Origin: Gammaproteobacteria bacterium
GTDB taxonomy: Bacteria > Pseudomonadota > Gammaproteobacteria > SZUA-21
Assembly (NCBI GenBank): GCA_027021095.1
Contig: JALUUZ010000567.1
Coordinates: 1-5,410 of the forward strand
Direction of reading: 5' to 3'
DNA: 5,410 nt
Shown: positions 1 to 4,074 of the stretch, piece by piece
How positions within the stretch are numbered: position 1 is the stretch's first letter
How the letters are laid out: the number at the start of each line of letters is the position of its first letter
Made by a program: the position numbers and the translations under genes
The notes under the pieces: model-generated
The model's input: only the letters and a program-made list of their open reading frames with translations
Told to the model about the DNA's origin: nothing
Database searches by the model: none

Positions 1-1635
1 CAGCTCCTGCTCGGCCTCGTCGAGCAACCCCTGCAGCACTTTTTCAATCACGTACCTGTCGATCTCGGAGCACAAACCATTGCGTTCTGCAAGCGGGATA
101 AACTTTCCAGCCTCCGTGGTCTCACCGTCGCCGTCCTTCATACGGATCAACGCTTCATAGAGTACCGGCTGGAACGTCGTGATATCACGAATCACCTGGT
201 AGTGGATCTCGAAGCCGTCATTGATCAGGCAGGAACGGATCGTATTGATCGCGTTCAGTTCGGTCAGCATCATCCTGGAATTGTCGTCGCCCGGCCGGTA
301 GAGGTTGATCCGGTTGCGGCCGCTCTGCTTGGCGCCGTAGCAGGCGATATCAGCCTGGCGCATTACCTCGGCGGCCTGTTTACATTGCGGCGCTATCAGT
401 GCGATGCCTATGCTGCAGGTGATATCATAACATTCGCTGTTCCAGAAGAACTTCATCGCCGCCACTGCGTCCGCGTAGGACCGAGCAATCCCCTCCAATT
501 GCTCCGGGCTGAAGTCGAGCAGGATTACACCAAATTCGTCACCGCCAAGCCGCGCGAACAGATCGCCTTTCCTTACCCTGGCTGACAGCAACCGCGAAAC
601 TTCGACCAGCAGCCCGTCACCGGCCGCATGCCCGGCGGTATCGTTGATCACCTTGAACTGATCGAGGTCGATATACAGCACCGCCGCATTGAGATTTCCA
701 CGCGCCGCGATATCGATCGACTGCTGCAGCTGCTGCTCGAAGAAATAGCGGTTTTTCAATCCCGTCAACATATCATGCTGCGACATATGCAGCAGCTTCC
801 GGTGGGTCAGGCGGCTGCTGGTCACGTCGCGGAAGACCAGCACTGCCCCGAGCACCCGGCCGTTACGGTCGCGGATCGGTGCGGCTGAATCTTCGATGAT
901 ATACTCGGTGCCGTTCTTCGCTACCAGCGCAGTGTGGTTGGCCAGCCCGACGATCACCCCTTCCCGCAGACACCTTGCTACCGGGTTTTCCGCCGGTTTG
1001 CGTGTGACTTCGTTGACGATATCGAACACTTCATCGATTTCCCGCCCTGCCGCGTCAGCACAGGACCAGCCCGTGAGTTGTTCGGCGACCGGATTCAGGT
1101 ATTCGACCCGGCCCTCCGCATCAGTGGTAATCACCGCGTCACCGATCGAGTGCAGCGTCACCAGCGCCTTGTCGCGCTCTTTTTCAAGCAGCTCCCTGCT
1201 GCGCAGCAGTTTTTTCAGTGTTCTTTTGTGCTTGATGATTTCCTGGTTCAGGGTGATAAAGTTGCGTGTAATTTTATTGCCGGCGACACACCGCAGCACG
1301 ACCATACATGGCGTGGATTCTGTTCGCGGCTGCAACAGAAAACCATGGCATTGCATCAGCCGGTAACCCGCCCCACCGTCACCAACACACCAGTAGACGT
1401 TCGCCGGAACCGGATCACGGCTGCGCCGCCACAACCGCAGATTCTCCGCGATCCTGAATCGTGTCGTGTCGGTATAATCAGCGAGATTCCGGCCGACGGC
1501 GTATTCACTGAGCAGGCCGAGTGTCGTTTCAGCCTTTTTGTTGAATGCAAGAAACTGGCCTGATTCGTCCATCAGGATCAATGCCTCGGGCAGGCAGTTG
1601 GCCAGTTCCAGGAAATCTTGTATCCGCATGGACAT
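1..1635 (-). CDS. PAS-PAS-GGDEF-EAL cyclic-di-GMP enzyme, C-terminus cut by window edge
   Basis: Reading the minus strand from 1635 to base 1 gives 545 codons without a stop. Domains in order: a first PAS-like sensor domain (about residues 5-115), a coiled-coil-like linker rich in Lys, Glu and Leu (about 125-160), a second PAS domain with PAC tail (about 155-275, containing DAVITTDAEG and LNPVAEQLTGW), a GGDEF domain (about 283-445) and the start of an EAL domain (from about 466). The GGDEF signature is intact at residues 364-368. The inhibitory I-site RxxD is present as RKGD at 355-358, and the metal-binding Asp lies in IDLD (322-325). These predict active diguanylate cyclase with product feedback. 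The EAL motif is at 494-496, but the usual QPI before it reads QVI (480-482). The remaining phosphodiesterase residues are outside the window, so that activity cannot be judged. No strong ribosome binding site precedes ATG 1635 or the alternative ATG 1629. The start shares one base with the upstream stop, implying translational coupling. Probably cytosolic: no membrane segment seen. Confidence 0.93.
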   Translation of the reverse strand, partial: MSMRIQDFLELANCLPEALILMDESGQFLAFNKKAETTLGLLSEYAVGRNLADYTDTTRFRIAENLRLWRRSRDPVPANVYWCVGDGGAGYRLMQCHGFLLQPRTESTPCMVVLRCVAGNKITRNFITLNQEIIKHKRTLKKLLRSRELLEKERDKALVTLHSIGDAVITTDAEGRVEYLNPVAEQLTGWSCADAAGREIDEVFDIVNEVTRKPAENPVARCLREGVIVGLANHTALVAKNGTEYIIEDSAAPIRDRNGRVLGAVLVFRDVTSSRLTHRKLLHMSQHDMLTGLKNRYFFEQQLQQSIDIAARGNLNAAVLYIDLDQFKVINDTAGHAAGDGLLVEVSRLLSARVRKGDLFARLGGDEFGVILLDFSPEQLEGIARSYADAVAAMKFFWNSECYDITCSIGIALIAPQCKQAAEVMRQADIACYGAKQSGRNRINLYRPGDDNSRMMLTELNAINTIRSCLINDGFEIHYQVIRDITTFQPVLYEALIRMKDGDGETTEAGKFIPLAERNGLCSEIDRYVIEKVLQGLLDEAEQEL

Positions 1636-2174
1636 CAGGACTTATAGTATTCCTGTCCCGAGTCCTGCTCGGCATCCTCGCACCGCCTCTTGTAAACTAC
1701 GACACGGCATTCGTTGGCGCCCTGCGCGATCGCCTCGCGCACGCTGACCTTGGCATAACCCAGGTTTTCGGCAGTCACCGTACCGAATACGTTGGATGTC
1801 ATCATGCACATCGACGGATGGCCACGCACCTGCGACTCGAACGGGCAACGACGGTTACCCATCACGATCTTATCCTTGTCCTCGGAAATCACATAGAAAT
1901 CACCCTGAATACGCCGTTTCAGATCCACCAACACGGCAGACAGCTGCTCTTCAGGTAAGGCATCACACGCACAGGCGCTGCGGTATTCTGCATTCATCCA
2001 GTCACCGATACGCTGACCGACGATACTGATAAAGCCTGCGGCCTCATCGAGCCCGATGACTTCTTCCAACGCACCGGCCAGCTCACTGACCAGGTTCCGC
2101 AAAAAAAGATCACGCGCTACAGGGATCTCCATTTCCGCTATCGCGTCGTTCACAGGTACACGGCTGGTGTCCAT
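1635..2174 (-). CDS. MetOD1 (methanogen output domain 1) family protein, putative sensor
   Basis: This 179-residue protein is first in the operon with the GGDEF-EAL gene. Its C-terminal half (about residues 90-162) matches what I know of the MetOD1 family: a GNRRCPF segment at 106-112, a PSMCMMT segment at 120-126 and a closing strand ECRVVVYKRR. The paired Cys110 and Cys123 resemble CPF...P..C arrangements that bind metal or iron-sulfur in other regulators, so ligand or redox sensing is an inference. The N-terminal 85 residues look helical (VARDLFLRNLVSELAGALEE) and hold Cys68 and Cys70. The start at 2174 was preferred over a GTG at 2222 because GAGGGG (2183-2188) lies 8 bases before the ATG. 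The stop TGA (1637-1635) overlaps the next start by one base. In proteobacteria such proteins may feed a signal to the partner enzyme; direct interaction is not shown here. Family assignment is from recall and is fairly sure; function is unknown. Confidence 0.8.
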   Translation of the reverse strand: MDTSRVPVNDAIAEMEIPVARDLFLRNLVSELAGALEEVIGLDEAAGFISIVGQRIGDWMNAEYRSACACDALPEEQLSAVLVDLKRRIQGDFYVISEDKDKIVMGNRRCPFESQVRGHPSMCMMTSNVFGTVTAENLGYAKVSVREAIAQGANECRVVVYKRRCEDAEQDSGQEYYKS

Positions 2175-2246
2175 TTTGCCATCCCCTCGTCTCGGTTTTT
2201 CAACAACACAGATCCGCCGCACAGGCAGTGCTGACGATCTCCTACA

Positions 2247-2275
2247 AGTTTAGTCGAATTTAAGCAAAAAGCTTA
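2247..2275 (-). promoter_or_regulatory. Candidate promoter element and small palindrome upstream of the MetOD1 gene
   Basis: On the minus strand an extended -10-like GACTAAACTT (TAAACT at 2252-2247) lies about 75 bases before the MetOD1 start. Directly upstream is a perfect palindrome with arms TAAGC and GCTTA around five A's (2261-2275), where a -35 box would fall. The -35 match itself is poor. The palindrome could be an operator or chance in AT-rich DNA. An RpoS-like -10 would fit a c-di-GMP operon, but this is inference. Confidence 0.25.
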
Positions 2276-2287
2276 CTGCATGTGGTG

Positions 2288-2318
2288 TTGAATATGGATC
2301 ACACGGTAACAATATGAT
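2288..2318 (+). promoter_or_regulatory. Candidate promoter for brnTA
   Basis: TTGAAT (2288-2293) and TATGAT (2313-2318) resemble sigma70 boxes, but the spacer of 19 bases is longer than ideal. The transcript would start about 50 bases before the GTG of the BrnT-like gene. BrnA usually represses its own promoter together with BrnT. I see no clear large palindrome here that would mark the operator. Confidence 0.25.
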
Positions 2319-2377
2319 ACTGCGTGAAATTGCGGTCATATGTTAATTTTTTCTAAACGGTCAAGGCCGTATACACC

Positions 2378-2644
2378 GTGCACACTACCATCACAACTAT
2401 TAATCTGCTAAGGTCCGGCCGCGAGTGCGGTTTTCTGGATGCAGAATCAGTACTTTATGATCCTCTCGCTATAACGATCGAAGATGAGGATTCAGAAGGC
2501 GAACAACGGTTTGTATCACTAGGTACGGACTCTCTTGGTCGAATTCTCGTTGTTGTATATACCTATAGATCCGATCAAATCAGACTAATCTCAGCTCGAA
2601 GAGCTGAAAAGAATGAGAGACGTAATTATGAAGAAGGAATATGA
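2378..2644 (+). CDS. brnT: BrnT-family ribonuclease toxin with a non-homologous, probably damaged N-terminus
   Basis: BrnT is the RelE-fold ribonuclease of the type II toxin-antitoxin pair BrnT/BrnA; it cleaves RNA and slows growth until bound by BrnA. From about residue 17 the 88-residue product follows the family well: GFLDAESVLYDPLAITIED, then EGEQRF, GRILVVVYTYR, and the C-terminal IRLISARRAEKNERRNYEEG. The usual family N-terminus (a FxWDxxKxxxNxxKHGV type segment) is missing. Here it reads VHTTITTINLLRSGREC, where only the Asn-Leu resembles the expected NLRKHG. The only start upstream of the homology is GTG 2378, with a weak AAGG 11 bases before it and an in-frame TAA at 2354. So the first strand and helix seem lost or replaced by rearrangement, and toxin activity is doubtful. 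It overlaps brnA by 17 bases in the usual toxin-first order. Family call is sure; activity is not. Confidence 0.82.
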   Translation: MHTTITTINLLRSGRECGFLDAESVLYDPLAITIEDEDSEGEQRFVSLGTDSLGRILVVVYTYRSDQIRLISARRAEKNERRNYEEGI

Positions 2645-2879
2645 TTTTAGTAAAGGTAAACGTGGCGCAGTTGTTCCTCAGAAAGGAAAATCGCGTATTA
2701 CCATCTATTTAGACGATGATGTTCTAGAAGAATTCCGTGAACGTGCAGATAAACTTGGCAAAGGATACCAAACCATCATCAATGATGCACTTCGCGAGTT
2801 CCTAGGAAAAGGAGACAGACCTATCAGTGAAGAGACGTTACGCCGTATTTTGCGTGAAGAGCTTAAGAAAACCGGTTGA
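2628..2879 (+). CDS. brnA: BrnA-family antitoxin, ribbon-helix-helix DNA-binding protein
   Basis: BrnA neutralises the BrnT toxin and represses the operon. The 83-residue product has a charged N-terminal arm (KEYDFSKGKRGAVVPQKGK) that in the family contacts the toxin. A ribbon-helix-helix fold follows: the strand SRITIYL at 22-28, helix A about 30-41, and helix B about 46-59 beginning GYQTIINDALREFL. The tail at 65-82 (ISEETLRRILREELKK) looks like a further helix. ATG 2628 is preferred over ATG 2613 because GAGAGA (2615-2620) sits 7 bases before it and the protein then begins at the family's normal place. It starts inside the end of brnT, so the two are translationally linked. All expected parts are present, so BrnA should be functional even if its toxin is not. 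Orphan-like antitoxins of this kind may still repress related operons. Confidence 0.88.
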   Translation: MKKEYDFSKGKRGAVVPQKGKSRITIYLDDDVLEEFRERADKLGKGYQTIINDALREFLGKGDRPISEETLRRILREELKKTG

Positions 2880-3084
2880 TGCATGGTCTAATCTCTGTTT
2901 CACCCTCCTTCTACTGCGACGGCGCAATAGCTTCTAGCGTTAAACCATTTCTCCATTGCTTTTATAAACAATCGAATCATTTTCTTCTCATTTGGCCGAT
3001 TCTGACAAAGCCAATTGAGTCATATAGCCTCTGGGCCTCTTTCAATTGTGAATTCCACTTATGGTATCCCTGTTCTAAGTACGC
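2880..3084. other. Stretch without a convincing gene between brnA and the attC-like site
   Basis: Both strands were read. The plus-strand open frame covering 2876-3118 has no family resemblance, an odd composition and runs into the attC-like site, so it is taken as chance. On the minus strand a frame ending at 2977 contains an acetyltransferase-like tail (see findings). A short minus frame from 2981 starting MIRLFIKAMEKWF has no support. If the attC reading at 3085-3183 is right, this stretch would be the 5' part of the next cassette, possibly a non-coding or decayed one. Confidence 0.4.
2886..2945 (-). other. Weak third attC-like sequence (integron recombination site candidate)
   Basis: On the minus strand GTTTAAC (2945-2939) fits the R'' core consensus RYYYAAC exactly, and ATTAGAC (2892-2886) fits the R' consensus GTTRRRY except for its first base. 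The 60-base length is near the lower limit for attC. Between them is a hairpin with arms TGCG/CGCA extended by CTA/TAG around one mismatch (centre near 2920). The L boxes do not pair convincingly, which is the main argument against it. Orientation agrees with the two better sites. Confidence 0.2.
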
Positions 3085-3183
3085 ACCTGACGTCTTAACT
3101 AACCGGTGTTTTACGTAGACTTTATTTTGCGCAAGCAAAATTCAAGGCGATGTCACAACGTCCGGTTAAGCGGTTTGTTGGCT
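3085..3183 (-). other. attC-like integron recombination site, degenerate, after the membrane-protein gene
   Basis: On the minus strand, four bases after the stop codon, R''-like AGCCAAC (3183-3177) is followed by AAACCGCTTAACCGGACG, a pattern typical of the left half of attC sites. The centre is a perfect hairpin ATTTTGC-GCAA-GCAAAAT (3124-3141 on the plus strand). The right half reads ACCGGTTAGTTAAGACG and then R'-like GTCAGGT (3091-3085), one base off GTTRRRY. The two long arms (CTTAACCGG against CCGGTTA...AAG) pair after allowing a tandem GTTA duplication (3096-3103). Length of 99 bases is normal for attC. attC sites fold as single strands for the integron integrase. R''/R' pairing is only moderate, so this site may be worn out. 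Confidence 0.5.
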
Positions 3184-3561
3184 GATTTATGCACTAGGAT
3201 ACCACATCAACATAACTAACAGCGCCACAAAAACAAGAAGACAAATCCTTGCTATTGTCAAGTACAATAATATCCGTGATTCAGAATTTTCTTTCTTGTA
3301 CCACCCCAATAACACATAGAACGCCATATAAAAAATACCGATCGGATGTATATACCAATACCAAAAACCCGCAAACGATTGATACTCCCTTGGGTTATAA
3401 GTTTTCATTCTAAATAGTGCCATAGACACTGTAACAACAAACGCTATATACGCTAGTACCATAGACACTACAACAAACACACTCCACACTAAAACTTCGA
3501 TTTGTGACGACACTACCGAACCTATTACCATGAGCTCTCTCCCCTTACAAAAATCAGCTAA
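3091..3561 (-). mobile_element. Putative integron gene cassette (membrane-protein gene plus attC)
   Basis: Integron integrase joins cassettes between the G and TT of the R' core. Taking the R' cores of the two attC-like sites (minus 3562-3556 and 3091-3085), one cassette would run from 3561 down to 3091, 471 bases, with one gene and its attC in the same direction. No integrase, attI site or resistance gene is visible. It would therefore belong to an array whose platform is elsewhere, or to a CALIN. This is an inference from the two sites. Confidence 0.45.
3187..3531 (-). CDS. Small three-helix membrane protein, putative integron cassette gene
   Basis: The product is 114 residues and I do not recognise its family. 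Three hydrophobic segments are visible: about 11-40, 53-77 (rich in aromatic residues: FAGFWYWYIHPIGIFYMAF) and 86-110. Between the first two lies a polar loop MKTYNPREYQ, and before the third a charged loop KKENSESR, so it should sit in the inner membrane. ATG 3531 is chosen because AAGGGGAG (3546-3539) precedes it with 7 bases of spacing. A longer frame starts with GTG 3567 but lies inside the attC-like site. The gene stands alone, starts 25 bases after the R' core of one attC-like site and stops four bases before the R'' core of another. This is the standard layout of a promoterless integron cassette. It is AT-rich compared with the left operon. Function is unknown; many cassette genes encode such small membrane proteins. 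Confidence 0.6.
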   Translation of the reverse strand: MVIGSVVSSQIEVLVWSVFVVVSMVLAYIAFVVTVSMALFRMKTYNPREYQSFAGFWYWYIHPIGIFYMAFYVLLGWYKKENSESRILLYLTIARICLLVFVALLVMLMWYPSA

Positions 3562-3646
3562 CGTCACAAATAACCGGATACAAAAAGCAGAGTGAGCGAT
3601 AGCAAACAGTGACTTTGTCAGTCCGAGTTAATTTGCATTATTAGGT
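3556..3646 (-). other. attC-like integron recombination site, before the membrane-protein gene
   Basis: On the minus strand ACCTAAT (3646-3640) is one base off the R'' consensus RYYYAAC, and GTTAGCT (3562-3556) is one base off the R' consensus GTTRRRY. The inner arms pair well: CAAATTAACTCGGAC (minus 3635-3621) against CAAATAACCGGATAC (plus 3567-3581). They agree except for two single-base bulges, which is how the extrahelical bases of a folded attC look. A TGAC-TTT-GTCA hairpin (3610-3620) lies in the variable centre. Total length is 91 bases. This is the best of the attC candidates, and it places the following gene in the correct orientation. Confidence 0.58.
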
Positions 3647-3983
3647 TTCTTTTTGCAACTACTTTATATGGGCGGGGCGGTAACCTGCATGATCTCGAAG
3701 ACTTATTTATTTGATATTATCTTATGGAGTGCACGGCGGCGATAACAAACCGTAACGAGGCGGTGCAAGGGTGCGTTGTATGCACCGCCACCACGACAGA
3801 CCACATCACACGAAGAGGCTTGTACACCCCGGCTCGCCGACCGAGCGAAAGCCAGCCAGGGGGCGTGCTACGCCGGCTACCAAAAAGGCGCTGCAAAATG
3901 CCTGTGATGACGTAAGCACCATGCGCATATTGCTGAGGATATGGAATGAAAGCCAAGATCGCGGTTATGAGTCAGAAAGATGA
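3647..3983. other. Gene-poor stretch with a GC-rich hairpin block of unknown nature
   Basis: No gene on either strand is supported here. The first 75 bases are mixed; then from about 3725 to 3900 the sequence is clearly richer in G and C than its AT-rich surroundings. It holds two clear hairpins: the long one at 3759-3789, and GCTCG-CCGAC-CGAGC near 3832-3846. Open frames on both strands across this block are Arg/Pro-rich or unrecognisable and look like chance frames in GC-rich DNA. I found no terminal repeats, target duplication or match to RNase P, tmRNA or SRP RNA. It could be a structured RNA or an element remnant. Confidence 0.4.
3759..3789. repeat. Perfect 9-bp inverted repeat (hairpin)
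   Basis: GGCGGTGCA (3759-3767) and TGCACCGCC (3781-3789) are perfect inverted copies separated by 13 bases, giving a GC-rich stem. No T-run follows on either strand, so it is not an ordinary rho-independent terminator. Confidence 0.75.
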
Positions 3984-4014
3984 TGTCCCTTAAAATGAAT
4001 AGTGTCCTATAAAC
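3984..4014 (+). promoter_or_regulatory. Two direct operator-like half-sites upstream of the Fic promoter
   Basis: TGTCCCTTAAAAT (3984-3996) and TGTCCTATAAAC (4003-4014) are variants of the half-site TGTCCTTTAAAT of the downstream palindrome, in the same orientation. Starts are 19 bases apart, and the second lies 22 bases, about two helix turns, before the palindrome's left half. They probably extend the operator. Confidence 0.5.
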
Positions 4015-4017
4015 AGG

Positions 4018-4046
4018 TTGCTAATGTCCTTTAAATGCGCTACTTT
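4018..4046 (+). promoter_or_regulatory. Probable promoter of the Fic gene
   Basis: TTGCTA (4018-4023) and TACTTT (4041-4046) are spaced by 17 bases and resemble sigma70 boxes. The -10 falls between the arms of the operator palindrome, so a protein bound there would block RNA polymerase. TTATAT at 4045-4050 is an alternative -10. Confidence 0.45.
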
Positions 4047-4060
4047 ATATTTAAAGGACA
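4025..4060. promoter_or_regulatory. Perfect 12-bp inverted repeat, likely operator of the Fic gene
   Basis: TGTCCTTTAAAT (4025-4036) and ATTTAAAGGACA (4049-4060) are exact inverted copies with a 12-base spacer, so the half-site centres are 24 bases apart. The palindrome covers the likely -10 and start point and ends 14 bases before the ATG. The gene behind it has an N-terminal winged helix, so self-repression is the simplest reading. Confidence 0.72.
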
Positions 4061-4074
4061 CCAAGAGAGTAGGC

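Noticed and set aside
202..1747. Several plus-strand frames of 86-209 codons over the left region
   Set aside because: They are antisense to the GGDEF-EAL and MetOD1 genes, whose domains are unmistakable.
3124..3141. Perfect hairpin ATTTTGC-GCAA-GCAAAAT considered as a terminator
   Set aside because: The stem is AT-rich without a following T-run, and it sits at the centre of a longer palindrome best read as attC.
3717..3956. Minus-strand open frame of 79 codons over the GC-rich block
   Set aside because: No recognisable family, no clear ribosome binding site, and competing frames of similar length on the plus strand point to chance in GC-rich DNA.
3946..3993. Fifteen-codon frame MKAKIAVMSQKDDVP with GAGGA six bases before its ATG
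   Set aside because: The ribosome binding site is decent, but the peptide is tiny, unrecognised and its stop lies inside an operator-like site. Not enough to call a gene.
3659..4050. Eleven-base direct repeat CTACTTTATAT at 3659-3669 and 4040-4050
   Set aside because: The second copy overlaps the likely Fic -10. The first has no -35 at a usable distance and no gene behind it, so it is probably chance in AT-rich DNA.
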